64,000 nucleotides of DNA from Brucella anthropi_A (GTDB taxonomy: Bacteria > Pseudomonadota > Alphaproteobacteria > Rhizobiales > Rhizobiaceae). This document shows positions 8,336-17,214 of this stretch, one piece after another. The notes beneath the pieces are model-generated. The model worked only from the letters and a program-made list of their open reading frames with translations, was not told where the DNA came from and did not search any database. The stretch covers positions 62,001 to 126,000 of the forward strand of contig NZ_LQBD01000024.1 of assembly GCF_046630315.1 (NCBI RefSeq), given 5' to 3'. Numbering within the stretch: the first letter of the stretch is position 1; each line of letters begins with the position of its first letter. Position numbers and translations under genes: made by a program.

Positions 8336-9130
8336 GTGTTTACCGTGTTGAACGATCACGCGCCTTGCCTGCTTGCCAAATGTCCGGCCCTGATAACCGG
8401 CGGCGCGCGGCGCATCGGAAAGGCAATTGTCGAAGACCTTGCCGCCCATGGTTTCCCGGTCGCCATACATTGCAACCACTCCATCGAGGAAGGCGCGGCC
8501 CTTGCCGCGGCCATAAACGAACGCGGCGGGAAAGCCTCAGTGGTGCGTGCCGACCTTTCGTGCGAATCCGATGTTCGCAATCTTGTGGAGGATGCGTCGC
8601 GCCAGATCGGACCGATCCGGCTTCTGGTCAACAATGCCTCGCTTTTCGAGGATGACCGCATGGGCCGGCTGGACATGGCGTTGTGGGACAAGCACTTTGC
8701 CATCCACCTGAAGGCGCCTGTCCTGCTGGCGGAGGAAATGGCAAAAGCCCTGCCCGGCGGTGAAGAGGGGCTGGTGGTGAATGTGATCGACCAGCGTGTC
8801 TGGAAGCTCAATCCGAATTTCTTTTCCTATACGCTTTCAAAAACGGCGCTGTGGAACGCCACCCGCACGATGGCGCAGGCGCTTGCGCCGCAAATCCGGG
8901 TCAACGCCATCGCTCCCGGCCCGACATTGCCGAGCGAGCGGCAGAAGCCCGGCGATTTTGACCAGCAGGTCGGGAAACTTCTTTTGCAGCGCGCGCCGGA
9001 ATTGTCGGAATTCGGGCGTACCGTGCGCTATTTCTGGGAAAGCCGCTCCGTCACCGGCCAGATGATCGCGCTTGACGGCGGGCAGCATCTGGCATGGGAA
9101 ACCCCGGATATTGCAGGAATTACTGAATGA
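8336..9130 (+). CDS. SDR oxidoreductase, pteridine reductase (FolM/PTR1)-like
   Basis: 264-residue short-chain dehydrogenase. The Rossmann motif is TGGARRIG; the Arg pair at this place is typical of NADPH-dependent pteridine reductases such as PTR1 and FolM rather than of NADH-type SDRs. LVNNAS and the catalytic YTLSK follow. VNAIAPGPTLPSE is the usual SDR segment after the active site. Expected role: reduction of a pteridine such as dihydromonapterin or dihydrofolate; this is inferred from sequence type only. The start is uncertain: GTG at 8336 or GTG at 8345 lack a strong ribosome site. Its last four bases overlap uvrC (ATGA). Confidence 0.8.
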   Translation: MFTVLNDHAPCLLAKCPALITGGARRIGKAIVEDLAAHGFPVAIHCNHSIEEGAALAAAINERGGKASVVRADLSCESDVRNLVEDASRQIGPIRLLVNNASLFEDDRMGRLDMALWDKHFAIHLKAPVLLAEEMAKALPGGEEGLVVNVIDQRVWKLNPNFFSYTLSKTALWNATRTMAQALAPQIRVNAIAPGPTLPSERQKPGDFDQQVGKLLLQRAPELSEFGRTVRYFWESRSVTGQMIALDGGQHLAWETPDIAGITE

Positions 9131-11202
9131 CCGGAAACCGCAAGAACCATGAGGATACCGTCGCGAACCTGCCGTCGGATGACGAGCAGGATGTGGCCGG
9201 CATCATCATTGGCGACGCGGAAACCGAAGAGGATGACGACGGCGACGACAGTGTTGAAGCGCCCGCATCGCCATCGGCTGCCGATTCCATCCAGTGGGAT
9301 TCGTCCGATGGCCTGCCGGATATCGAAGGCTTGAGCGGTCAGGATATCATCAATGCCTTCGTAAAGCGCCTGCCCAACAATCCGGGCGTCTATCGCATGT
9401 TCAACAGCGATGGCGACGTGCTTTATGTCGGCAAGGCGCGCAATCTGAAGAAGCGCGTCGCCAATTATGCGCGCGGCATAGCCCATTCGAATCGCATCGT
9501 GCGCATGATCCGCGAGACGGCGATGATGGAATTCGTCGTCACGCGCACGGAAACCGAAGCCCTGCTGCTCGAAGCCAATCTCATCAAGCGCTTGCGCCCG
9601 CGCTTCAACGTGCTGATGCGCGACGACAAGTCGTTTCCCTACATTCTCCTGACCGGCGACCATCGGGCGCCCGGCATCTTCAAGCATCGCGGCGCGCGAT
9701 CCCGCAAGGGCGACTATTTCGGCCCCTTTGCCTCTGCCGGGGCTGTCGGGCGCACGATCAACGCGCTCCAGCGCGCCTTCCTGTTGCGAACCTGCACCGA
9801 TTCGGTTTTCGAAACGCGGACGCGCCCCTGCCTTCTCTATCAGATCAAGCGCTGTTCCGGCCCCTGCACCCATGAAATCAGCGATGCGGACTATGCCGAA
9901 CTGGTCAGCGAGGCCAAGGCGTTTCTGTCCGGCAAGAGCCAGTCGGTGAAAGACCATCTGGCGGCGGCGATGCAGGCGGCATCGGCTGATCTCGACTTTG
10001 AACATGCCGCCGTTTACCGCGACCGCCTGGCCGCGCTTTCGCATGTCCAGTCGCATCAGGGCATCAACCCGCAAACCGTCGAAGAGGCGGATGTTTTCGC
10101 CATTCATCAGGAAGGCGGCATGACCTGCATTCAGGTCTTCTTCTTCCGCACCGGCCAGAACTGGGGCAATCGCGCCTATTTCCCCAAAGCCGACAGTTCG
10201 CTTGGGCCTGCGGAGGTTCTGGGCGCCTTCCTGTCCCAGTTCTACGACGACAAGCCTTGTCCGCGGCTGGTGCTCTTGTCCGAGCCGGTCGAGGAACAGG
10301 CGCTGATCGCCGAAGCACTCTCGACGCGCGCGGGGCACAAGGTGCAGGTCAACGTTCCCCAGCGCGGCGAGAAGAAGGACCTTGTCGACCACGCGCTCAC
10401 CAATGCCCGCGAGGCGCTGGGGCGGCGGCTTGCCGAAACCTCGTCGCAGGCGCGCCTGTTGCAGGGCATGGCCGAGACTTTCGGCCTTGCCCAGCCGCCG
10501 CGCCGGATCGAGGTCTACGACAATTCCCACATCATGGGCACCAATGCCGTCGGCGGCATGATCGTCGCCGGGCCGGAAGGCTTTGTCAAAAACCAGTACC
10601 GCAAGTTCAACATCCGCTCGACCGACATTACGCCGGGCGACGATTTCGGCATGATGCGCGAGGTGATCGAGCGGCGTTTCTCACGGCTGGTCAAGGAACA
10701 TGGCACGCCGGAAGAACCAGCCGACGCGGAAGCAACCGATGCATTTCCCGCATGGCCCGATGTCATTTTGATCGATGGCGGACAGGGGCAGGTCGGCGCC
10801 GTCAGGCAGATACTGGGCGAGCTTGGCATCAGCCATCTGGTCAATGCCATCGGCATTGCCAAGGGCGTCGATCGCGAAGCGGGGCGCGAACGCTTTTTCG
10901 TGGAGGGCAGACAGCCCTTCACGCTGCCGCCGCGCGACCCCGTGCTCTATTTCATCCAGCGCCTGCGCGACGAAGCGCACCGGTTTGCCATCGGCACGCA
11001 CCGCGCCCGGCGCAAGAAGGAAATGGTCAAGAATCCGCTCGACGAAATTGCGGGAATCGGCCCCTCGCGCAAGCGCGCGCTTCTGCACCATTTCGGGACC
11101 GCGAAGGCCGTTTCACGCGCTGCCGTGGAGGACCTCATGCAGATCGACGGCATTTCCGAAGCCATGGCCCGCACGATTCACGACCATTTTCGCGACAGAT
11201 GA
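9127..11202 (+). CDS. uvrC: Excinuclease ABC subunit C
   Basis: 691-residue nuclease subunit of UvrABC nucleotide excision repair, making the 3' and 5' incisions. Order of domains: an acidic, low-complexity N-terminal extension of about 75 residues; GIY-YIG nuclease (NNPGVYRMFNSDGDVLYVG, residues ~84-102, with KARNLKKR); Cys-rich region (RTCTDSVF, CLLYQIKRCSGPC); UVR helix; RNase H-like C-terminal nuclease (DNSHIMG, LIDGGQGQV); two helix-hairpin-helix motifs (IAGIGPSRKRALLHHFG, MQIDGISEAMA). The ATG overlaps the SDR stop. The acidic extension is longer than in E. coli UvrC. Confidence 0.96.
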   Translation: MTGNRKNHEDTVANLPSDDEQDVAGIIIGDAETEEDDDGDDSVEAPASPSAADSIQWDSSDGLPDIEGLSGQDIINAFVKRLPNNPGVYRMFNSDGDVLYVGKARNLKKRVANYARGIAHSNRIVRMIRETAMMEFVVTRTETEALLLEANLIKRLRPRFNVLMRDDKSFPYILLTGDHRAPGIFKHRGARSRKGDYFGPFASAGAVGRTINALQRAFLLRTCTDSVFETRTRPCLLYQIKRCSGPCTHEISDADYAELVSEAKAFLSGKSQSVKDHLAAAMQAASADLDFEHAAVYRDRLAALSHVQSHQGINPQTVEEADVFAIHQEGGMTCIQVFFFRTGQNWGNRAYFPKADSSLGPAEVLGAFLSQFYDDKPCPRLVLLSEPVEEQALIAEALSTRAGHKVQVNVPQRGEKKDLVDHALTNAREALGRRLAETSSQARLLQGMAETFGLAQPPRRIEVYDNSHIMGTNAVGGMIVAGPEGFVKNQYRKFNIRSTDITPGDDFGMMREVIERRFSRLVKEHGTPEEPADAEATDAFPAWPDVILIDGGQGQVGAVRQILGELGISHLVNAIGIAKGVDREAGRERFFVEGRQPFTLPPRDPVLYFIQRLRDEAHRFAIGTHRARRKKEMVKNPLDEIAGIGPSRKRALLHHFGTAKAVSRAAVEDLMQIDGISEAMARTIHDHFRDR

Positions 11203-11321
11203 CGTAATTTTGTTCTGGATGGGGGTGTAAGCGGCATTACGTCCCGGCAGAACATATTCGCAGGTGTTGATTTTATGTGTCATCCCTGATGATGTGCGCA
11301 AACGAACGATGCGGCGGAACA

Positions 11322-11906
11322 ATGCAGAAGAATCATACCCTCTCCCTACCCAATATCCTCACTTACGGCCGGATCATTGCCGTTCCCCTTGTGGTATTGT
11401 GCTTCTTTATCGAGGGAAAACTGGAATCGAGCGATTTCGCCCGGTGGACCGCGCTGGGATTGTTCGTCGTTGCCAGCATCACCGACTTTCTCGACGGCTA
11501 TCTCGCCCGCATATGGAAGCAGACATCGACCATCGGCCGCATGCTCGACCCGATCGCCGACAAGCTTCTGGTATCCGCCATCCTGCTGCTGCTGGCCGCC
11601 GACGGCACCATTGCCGGCTGGACGCTGTGGGCCGCCATCATCATCCTGTGCCGCGAAATCCTGGTTTCGGGCCTGCGCGAATATCTTGCCGAGCTGAAAG
11701 TCAGCGTTCCGGTTTCCCGCCTCGCCAAGTGGAAGACGACCGCGCAGATGATTGCGCTCGCATTTCTGCTCGCAGGCCCTGCCGGTGACAAAATCATGCC
11801 CTATGTAACGGAGACAGGCATCGTCCTGCTTTGGATATCCGCGCTGCTGACGCTTTACACAGGCTGGGATTATTTCAAGGCGGGCCTCAAACACGTGATG
11901 GATTGA
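11322..11906 (+). CDS. pgsA: CDP-diacylglycerol-glycerol-3-phosphate 3-phosphatidyltransferase
   Basis: 194-residue integral membrane enzyme of phosphatidylglycerol synthesis; it joins CDP-diacylglycerol and glycerol 3-phosphate to give phosphatidylglycerol phosphate. The CDP-alcohol phosphotransferase motif is complete: DFLDGYLAR followed by G, MLDP and AD in GRMLDPIADK. The N-terminal SLPNILTYGRI is typical of PgsA. The frame is open upstream to 11277, but homology starts at ATG 11322. It lies between uvrC and moaD, the conserved order in many alphaproteobacteria. Confidence 0.95.
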   Translation: MQKNHTLSLPNILTYGRIIAVPLVVLCFFIEGKLESSDFARWTALGLFVVASITDFLDGYLARIWKQTSTIGRMLDPIADKLLVSAILLLLAADGTIAGWTLWAAIIILCREILVSGLREYLAELKVSVPVSRLAKWKTTAQMIALAFLLAGPAGDKIMPYVTETGIVLLWISALLTLYTGWDYFKAGLKHVMD

Positions 11907-11910
11907 TTCA

Positions 11911-12168
11911 GTGACGGTAAAACTCGTCTATTTTGCATGGGTGCGCGAGAAAATCGGCAAGGGCGAAGAAATCATCGAACTCCCCTCGCCCGAAACGACG
12001 GTCGGCGATCTCATCAGCCACCTGAAATCGCGGGGCGATGAATATGAAGCCGCCTTCGAGCATGAACAGGTCATCCGCGCCGCAATCAATCAGGAACATG
12101 CCGACCATGACGAAGCCGTGCATGACGGCGATGAGGTTGCGCTCTTTCCGCCCATGACGGGAGGATGA
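11911..12168 (+). CDS. moaD: Molybdopterin synthase small subunit MoaD
   Basis: 85-residue ubiquitin-like sulfur carrier. It ends in the essential Gly-Gly (FPPMTGG), whose thiocarboxylate donates sulfur to precursor Z in molybdopterin synthase. DGDEVALFPP is the typical C-terminal segment. It starts with GTG at 11911, four bases after the pgsA stop, and is followed by moaE one base after its own stop, so the two subunits are co-translated. Confidence 0.95.
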   Translation: MTVKLVYFAWVREKIGKGEEIIELPSPETTVGDLISHLKSRGDEYEAAFEHEQVIRAAINQEHADHDEAVHDGDEVALFPPMTGG

Positions 12169-12169
12169 G

Positions 12170-12649
12170 ATGAGCGGGCAAACCACATGCCCTCTTTTTG
12201 TCGGCATAAGAAGCGACGATTTCGACACGGCTGCGGAGCTGCGCAGGCTGGAGCATGGGCGCACCGATATCGGCGCCATCGTCACCTTTACCGGCCTTTG
12301 CCGCGATGAAAGCGGCACGCTGTCCGCGCTGGAACTGGAACATTATCCGGGCATGGCCGAGGCGGAAATCACCCGCATCGCCCGGCAGGCCATCGCGCGC
12401 TGGCCGATAACCGCACTGACGGTCATTCACCGTTACGGGCTCATCAAACCGGGTGAAAACATCGTTCTGGTCGCCGCCGCTTCCTCGCATCGCCATGCCG
12501 CTTTCGAGGCCGCGTCATTCCTGATGGATTACATGAAAACCGACGCGCCATTCTGGAAGCGGGAGCATCTGGCGGACGGTTCGGTCGGCGGCTGGGTATC
12601 GTCCAGGGAGGAAGACGAAAAGATTCGCGAACGCTGGCAGCACGTATAA
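12170..12649 (+). CDS. moaE: Molybdopterin synthase catalytic subunit MoaE
   Basis: 159-residue large subunit that inserts two sulfurs into cyclic pyranopterin monophosphate with MoaD. Family signatures: GAIVTFTGLCRDE, LELEHYPGMAE, HRYGLIKPGE and the active-site region MKTDAPFWKREH with its conserved Lys residues. The cofactor made here would serve enzymes such as the molybdopterin oxidoreductase at the left end of the window. It lies one base downstream of moaD. Confidence 0.95.
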   Translation: MSGQTTCPLFVGIRSDDFDTAAELRRLEHGRTDIGAIVTFTGLCRDESGTLSALELEHYPGMAEAEITRIARQAIARWPITALTVIHRYGLIKPGENIVLVAAASSHRHAAFEAASFLMDYMKTDAPFWKREHLADGSVGGWVSSREEDEKIRERWQHV

Positions 12650-12690
12650 TCCTGCGATTATGGACCGTCCGCGCGAAGCCGTTTTTCATT

Positions 12691-12715
12691 TTAATCGCGA
12701 ATTAACTATTTAACC
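12691..12715. promoter_or_regulatory. CtrA-type box upstream of the YbaY/META gene
   Basis: Perfect TTAA-N7-TTAAC (12691-12706), the full CtrA recognition sequence of alphaproteobacteria, with a further TTTAACC half site at 12709-12715. It lies 42 bases after the moaE stop and about 200 bases before the next gene. Binding is inferred, not shown. Confidence 0.45.
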
Positions 12716-12906
12716 CCCTAAAATATTGGCGCATTTGATCGGTGCATTCTTGCGCCGCCACAATTTTCACATGAATATTTCGCTATGGTCGGCATCATGA
12801 ATCAGCCGCCGACAGGCGATGATGACAGACAGACTGGAAACCCCATCAGCGCCATCTGTCTTGCAACCAACAACGCGTACGGGTACGGAAGTTTCGGGCT
12901 TTGACG

Positions 12907-13710
12907 ATGCGAAATGGACTGGCGACAACCCTTTCAATCGCTGCGGCACTTGTGGTCGGTGTTGGCGCGCTTGGCGGCGCTGCCCTGTTCCTGACCACAT
13001 CCATGCCGACAAGCAGCATGGCGGCGGAAAAAACGGTCAGCGGCAAGGTCATGTATCGCGAGCGCATCGCGCTGCCGCCGGAAGCGAGCCTCACCGTTCA
13101 GCTTTCCGACGTCTCGCTAGCCGATGCCCCCTCCAGGATCATCGGCGAAACGCGGATCGAATCCGTCCAGGGCTCGCCGATCCCCTTCGCGCTCAATTTC
13201 GATACGGGCCAGATCCAGCCCGGCCACACCTACGCCTTGCAGGCGCGGATTTCCGCCGGCGATACGCTGTGGTTCGTCAATGACGAGCGCTATGCCATCG
13301 ATCCGGAAAATCCCGGCGAACCCGCCGAAATCAAGGTCGTGATGGTTCGCAAGAACGGCGACCCAGGCGCCGCCATCGGCATAGAGGGCAAGGACTGGCT
13401 GGCCGAAGATATTCAGGGCGGCGGCGTGATCGACAATGCGCAGACCACCCTGACGGTTTCCACCGACGGCGCCGTCAGCGGTTCGGGCGGCTGCAACCGC
13501 TATTTCAGCAAGGCGACCGTCACCGGCGAAAACATCGCCTTCGCCGAGATCGGATCGACCTATGTGCAGTGCCCGCCCGCCCTCATGAACCAGGAGCGCA
13601 AGTTCCTCGACGTGCTCGGCAAAACGAGGTCCTACAAGATCGACATGGGCAAGCTCGTTCTCTTCGACAACGAGGGGAAGGAAATGGCAAGGCTCGCACA
13701 GAGCCTTTGA
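12907..13710 (+). CDS. YbaY-type plus META-domain exported protein
   Basis: 267 residues. An N-terminal signal or anchor (LSIAAALVVGVGALGGAALFL) is followed by a YbaY-like beta-sandwich (VSGKVMYRERIALPPEASL, residues ~45-150) and a C-terminal META domain (GKDWLAEDIQGGGVIDN, GSGGCNRYFSKATV, ~160-265) like that of HslJ, the heat-induced novobiocin-resistance lipoprotein. Both domains occur in envelope proteins and the fusion is periplasmic or membrane-tethered. No lipobox Cys is visible. ATG 12907 follows an in-frame TTG at 12901. A function in envelope stress is only a guess from HslJ. Confidence 0.8.
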   Translation: MRNGLATTLSIAAALVVGVGALGGAALFLTTSMPTSSMAAEKTVSGKVMYRERIALPPEASLTVQLSDVSLADAPSRIIGETRIESVQGSPIPFALNFDTGQIQPGHTYALQARISAGDTLWFVNDERYAIDPENPGEPAEIKVVMVRKNGDPGAAIGIEGKDWLAEDIQGGGVIDNAQTTLTVSTDGAVSGSGGCNRYFSKATVTGENIAFAEIGSTYVQCPPALMNQERKFLDVLGKTRSYKIDMGKLVLFDNEGKEMARLAQSL

Positions 13711-13737
13711 AACCTGTTTCCGCATATCGCCCAAGCA

Positions 13738-13770
13738 ACAAAAAAGCCCGGTCGAACCGGGCTTTTTCTT
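13738..13770. terminator. Bidirectional terminator between META gene and ndk
   Basis: Perfect 12-bp stem AAAAAGCCCGGT / ACCGGGCTTTTT with a three-base CGA loop, giving a T-run on both strands between two convergent genes. One of the clearest rho-independent terminators in the window. Confidence 0.9.
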
Positions 13771-13786
13771 TGCATATTCAATGGGA

Positions 13787-14209
13787 TCAGCCGACGATTT
13801 CGGTGCCCGAGAACCAGTATGCGATTTCTTCCGCAGCGGTTTCAGGCGCGTCCGAACCGTGGACGGAGTTTTCGCCGATCGACAGGGCGAATTCCTTGCG
13901 GATGGTGCCTTCTTCCGCATTGGCCGGGTTGGTTGCGCCCATGACTTCGCGGTTCCTGGCGATGGCGTTTTCACCTTCCAGAACCTGAACGATCGTCGGG
14001 CCGGAAGACATGAATTCGGTCAGTTCGCCGAAGAACGGACGATCCTTGTGAACAGCATAGAAGCCTTCCGCTTCGCGCAGGCTCATCCAGACGCGCTTCG
14101 AAGCGACGACGCGCAGGCCAGCCGCTTCGAGCTTGGCGGTGATGGCGCCGGTCAGGTTGCGGCGGGTCGCATCGGGCTTGATCATGGAGAAGGTACGTTC
14201 GATTGCCAT
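13787..14209 (-). CDS. ndk: Nucleoside diphosphate kinase
   Basis: 140-residue cytoplasmic enzyme that transfers the gamma-phosphate of ATP to other (d)NDPs. It starts MAIERTFSMIKPDATRRN and carries the active-site NSVHGSD with the phosphohistidine. Length and sequence fit the bacterial tetrameric form. AAGGTG upstream of ATG 14209 serves as ribosome site. Divergent from the DinB gene. Confidence 0.97.
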   Translation of the reverse strand: MAIERTFSMIKPDATRRNLTGAITAKLEAAGLRVVASKRVWMSLREAEGFYAVHKDRPFFGELTEFMSSGPTIVQVLEGENAIARNREVMGATNPANAEEGTIRKEFALSIGENSVHGSDAPETAAEEIAYWFSGTEIVG

Positions 14210-14376
14210 TATGACACCTTGTTTGATGAAAGGAGAAAAGTGAGGCTCTATACCGTCGATGAGCTAAAATGCCAAGAGGCGAACCGATTTGCGCCTTGAG
14301 ACGGCAGAAAATTGATTGCATAGATAGTGCCGTGCCGATTCAACCGCGCGGGGAGCGGCAGCAGCAGGGGGCTTTC

Positions 14377-14889
14377 ATGGAACAGTATTTTCAGATGTTC
14401 GCCTATTACAACCGATGGGCGAACGAACTGGTCTATGCCGCGGCTGCCGAACTGAGCGACGAGGAATACAGGCTCGACCTCGGCCTGTTCTTCGGCTCCA
14501 TCCACCGCACGCTCAACCATTTGCTGGTTGCCGACCGTATCTGGATGAAACGCTTCACCACGGAAGGCGATCATCCCAACGCGCTTGACGCCATCCTTTC
14601 CGATAATTTCATCATGCTGCGCGATCTGCGCCAGGCGGAAGACGCCCGCATTTGCCGCTTTGTCGACAGCCTCGATGCGCAAAAGCTCGGCGGGCGTTAT
14701 ACCTATACGCCGATGCGCGAAATGCGCACGATAAGCCAGCGGCTCGCGCCCTCGCTTGCTCATATGTTCAATCATCAGACGCATCATCGCGGGCAGATCC
14801 ACGCCGCCTTCACAAGGCTGGGGATAGAAGCGCCCTCGCTCGATCTCTTTCAATTCCTGCGGACAGAAGGCGGGCGGCGCTTCGCCTGA
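14377..14889 (+). CDS. DinB family putative metal-dependent protein
   Basis: 170 residues of the DinB four-helix bundle fold. The expected three-His metal site is present: His in HRTLNHLLVADRIW and the pair in HMFNHQTHHRGQIH. Members are usually metal-binding hydrolases or thiol transferases of unknown substrate, often linked to DNA damage or stress. Homology starts at MEQYFQMFAYYNRWANE, so ATG 14377 is chosen; the frame is open upstream to 14269. Confidence 0.85.
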   Translation: MEQYFQMFAYYNRWANELVYAAAAELSDEEYRLDLGLFFGSIHRTLNHLLVADRIWMKRFTTEGDHPNALDAILSDNFIMLRDLRQAEDARICRFVDSLDAQKLGGRYTYTPMREMRTISQRLAPSLAHMFNHQTHHRGQIHAAFTRLGIEAPSLDLFQFLRTEGGRRFA

Positions 14890-14941
14890 TTGTTGTTGAT
14901 ACTTGCGGAAACGCTTCAAGCCGTGCAAAAGCGCTTTCACC

Positions 14942-16825
14942 ATGCTTATCCTTGACGACATTTCCGTACGCATCGCCGGACGCCTCCTGATCGACCACGC
15001 CAGCGTGACGCTGCCTGCGGGATCGAAGACGGGTTTCGTGGGCCGCAACGGCACCGGCAAATCGACCCTGTTTCGCGTCATTACGGGCGATCTTGCGCCG
15101 GAAACCGGCAGCATCTCGCTTCCGAAGAACACGCGCATCGGCCAGGTCGCGCAGGAAGCGCCGGGCACCGAAGAGCCGCTGATCGACATCGTCATGAAGG
15201 CGGACAAGGAACGCGCCGCCCTTCTGGAGGAAGCTGCGACCGCCACCGACCCGCATCGCATCGCGGAAATCCATACCCGCCTTGCCGATATCGACGCGCA
15301 TTCGGCGGAAGCCCGTGCGGGCGCCATCCTTTCCGGCCTCGGTTTCAGCGCCGAAGCGCAACGCCAGCCCGCTTCCGCCTTTTCCGGCGGCTGGCGCATG
15401 CGCGTCGCGCTCGCCGCCGTTCTCTTCGCCGAACCAGACCTGCTGCTGCTCGACGAACCGACCAACTATCTCGACCTTGAAGGTGTGCTGTGGCTGGTCG
15501 ACTATGTGAAGCGCTATCCGCACACGGTCATCATCATCAGCCACGACCGCGATCTCCTGAACTCGGCCACATCATCGATCATGCATCTCGACCAGAAGAA
15601 GATCAGCTTCTGGCGCGGCAATTACGACCAGTTCGAGCGGCAGCGACACGAAATGCTGGAATTGCAGCAAAAGGCCCATGCCAAGCAGGAAGCCCACCGC
15701 AAACATATGGAAAGCTTCGTGGAGCGGTTCCGCGCCAAGGCCACCAAGGCGCGGCAGGCGCAATCTCGCCTGAAGGCACTGCAAAAGCTCAAACCCATCG
15801 AGCTTTATGTCGAAAGCCATGTGCAGCCCTTCCGTTTTCCGGATGCGGAGAAGAAGGCAGCCTCCCCCATCATCGCGCTTGACGGCGCGGATGTGGGCTA
15901 TGTGCCGGGCAAGCCGGTGCTGCGCAATGTGACGCTGCGCATCGACAATGACGACCGCATCGCCCTCCTCGGCTCGAACGGCAACGGCAAATCGACACTG
16001 GCCAAGCTGATTGCCGGTCGCCTGACGCCTGAAAAAGGCACGCTGACGGTTTCGCCCAACCTGAAGGTTGCCTTCTTCGCGCAGCATCAGCTGGATGACC
16101 TCATACCGGAAGACAACGCCATCGAGCATGTGCGCAAGCTGATGCCGACGGAGCCGGAGGCGAAGGTGCGCGCCCGCGTTGCGCAGATGGGACTTTCGAC
16201 GGAAAAGATGCTGACCCCGGCCAGGGATTTATCGGGCGGTGAAAAGGCGCGCCTTTTGATGGGGCTTGCGACCTTCCATGGGCCGAACGTGCTGATCCTC
16301 GACGAACCGACCAACCATCTGGACATCGACAGCCGCGAAGAGCTGGTCCACGCGCTCAACGCTTTCAACGGCGCGGTGATCCTGATTGCCCATGACCGCC
16401 ATCTGATCGAAGCCACGATGGAACGGCTCTGGCTGGTGCGCGAGGGCGGCGTGAAGGCATTTGAAGGCGATCTCGACGAATATCGGCAGATCGTTCTGGC
16501 CGACGCCAAGGGAGAACCGGCTGCCGACCGCGACGACGGCGCCAGGGTCAACAAGGCAGAACAGCGAAAACTTGCCGCCCAGAAGCGCGAGGCCATGGCC
16601 CCCTTGCAGAAAAAGATCAAGGAAACCGAAGCCTTGATTCAAAAATTGCAGAAACAGATTCAAGGCTTCACCGCGCAGCTTGAAGACCCTGCCCTTTACG
16701 AGAAGGAACCGCAGAAGGCGATCCGGATCAACAAGGACATGAGCGATGCCCGCTCTGCCCTTGCGGAAGCGGAAGACAGATGGCTGGAACTTTCCACCGA
16801 ATATGAAGACGCGATGGCGGAGTGA
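14942..16825 (+). CDS. ABC-F family ATP-binding protein
   Basis: 627 residues, two ABC ATPase domains on one chain with no membrane part. Walker A motifs are GRNGTGKST and GSNGNGKST; Walker B segments LLLLDEPTNYLDLEG and LILDEPTNHLDIDS carry the ABC-F type NYLD/NHLD; the signatures are FSGGWRMR and LSGGEKAR. A linker rich in charged residues (residues ~235-300) and a C-terminal coiled coil follow. ABC-F proteins act on ribosomes as translation factors or antibiotic-resistance factors; this one looks like the Uup/YheS housekeeping type. Homology begins at MLILDDIS, so ATG 14942 is used. Confidence 0.9.
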   Translation: MLILDDISVRIAGRLLIDHASVTLPAGSKTGFVGRNGTGKSTLFRVITGDLAPETGSISLPKNTRIGQVAQEAPGTEEPLIDIVMKADKERAALLEEAATATDPHRIAEIHTRLADIDAHSAEARAGAILSGLGFSAEAQRQPASAFSGGWRMRVALAAVLFAEPDLLLLDEPTNYLDLEGVLWLVDYVKRYPHTVIIISHDRDLLNSATSSIMHLDQKKISFWRGNYDQFERQRHEMLELQQKAHAKQEAHRKHMESFVERFRAKATKARQAQSRLKALQKLKPIELYVESHVQPFRFPDAEKKAASPIIALDGADVGYVPGKPVLRNVTLRIDNDDRIALLGSNGNGKSTLAKLIAGRLTPEKGTLTVSPNLKVAFFAQHQLDDLIPEDNAIEHVRKLMPTEPEAKVRARVAQMGLSTEKMLTPARDLSGGEKARLLMGLATFHGPNVLILDEPTNHLDIDSREELVHALNAFNGAVILIAHDRHLIEATMERLWLVREGGVKAFEGDLDEYRQIVLADAKGEPAADRDDGARVNKAEQRKLAAQKREAMAPLQKKIKETEALIQKLQKQIQGFTAQLEDPALYEKEPQKAIRINKDMSDARSALAEAEDRWLELSTEYEDAMAE

Positions 16826-16882
16826 CGATCAAGGGCGCCGGGGCAAACATTCCTTGCGCAAAAGCCCACGGTCCCGCCAGCG

Positions 16883-16930
16883 TGTTGTCAAACTTGACAA
16901 CACCATCATCTGTTGGCATAATTGACAACA
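16883..16930 (+). promoter_or_regulatory. tumEA promoter with two palindromic operators
   Basis: Operator 1 (16883-16902) is TGTTGTCAA-AC-TTGACAACA, a perfect palindrome around two central bases. Operator 2 (16911-16930) is TGTTGGCA-TAAT-TGACAACA, one mismatch. A sigma-70 promoter lies inside them: -35 TTGACA at 16894-16899 in operator 1, 17-bp spacer, -10 CATAAT at 16917-16922 in operator 2. The predicted transcript begins at 16929-16930, right at the tumE ATG. Binding of the antitoxin TumA here would block RNA polymerase. The protein partner is inferred. Confidence 0.75.
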
Positions 16931-17214
16931 TGAAAGCGCGGAAGCTCACCGAGTACAAAAGCGTCGAGACGGACGGAAGCATTATCCAGTTCGTTGTCTG
17001 GCAGGTTCCGACGCCGGTGCCGCCTGCGTCCCACGGATTCAAATATCGGATGGTCTACATCCAAAACGGAGAACGTGTCGTCGGCTTCGATAATGAACGT
17101 GGAAAAGGTGACCATAAGCATCTGGACGGGAAAGAATATCCGTATCCGTTCACGACCCTGGAACAACTTATCGAGGACTTTTTAGTCGAAGTGGAAAAAC
17201 GGAGGCGGTCATGA
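16930..17214 (+). CDS. tumE: TumE-family toxin of a type II toxin-antitoxin pair
   Basis: 94 residues matching the TumE family (formerly DUF6516): FKYRMVYIQNGERVVGFDN, ERGKGDHKHLDGKEYPY and the tail TLEQLIEDFLVEVEK. TumE is the toxin of the TumE-TumA addiction pair first described from an Agrobacterium rhizogenes Ri plasmid; its molecular target is unclear to me. ATG 16930 has no ribosome site in front of it and coincides with the predicted transcription start, so translation may be leaderless. It overlaps tumA by four bases (ATGA). The family assignment is from memory of the pattern. Confidence 0.82.
   Translation: MKARKLTEYKSVETDGSIIQFVVWQVPTPVPPASHGFKYRMVYIQNGERVVGFDNERGKGDHKHLDGKEYPYPFTTLEQLIEDFLVEVEKRRRS

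Noticed and set aside
9028..10530. 500-codon frame antisense to uvrC
   Set aside because: Shadow of the conserved UvrC frame without any domain.
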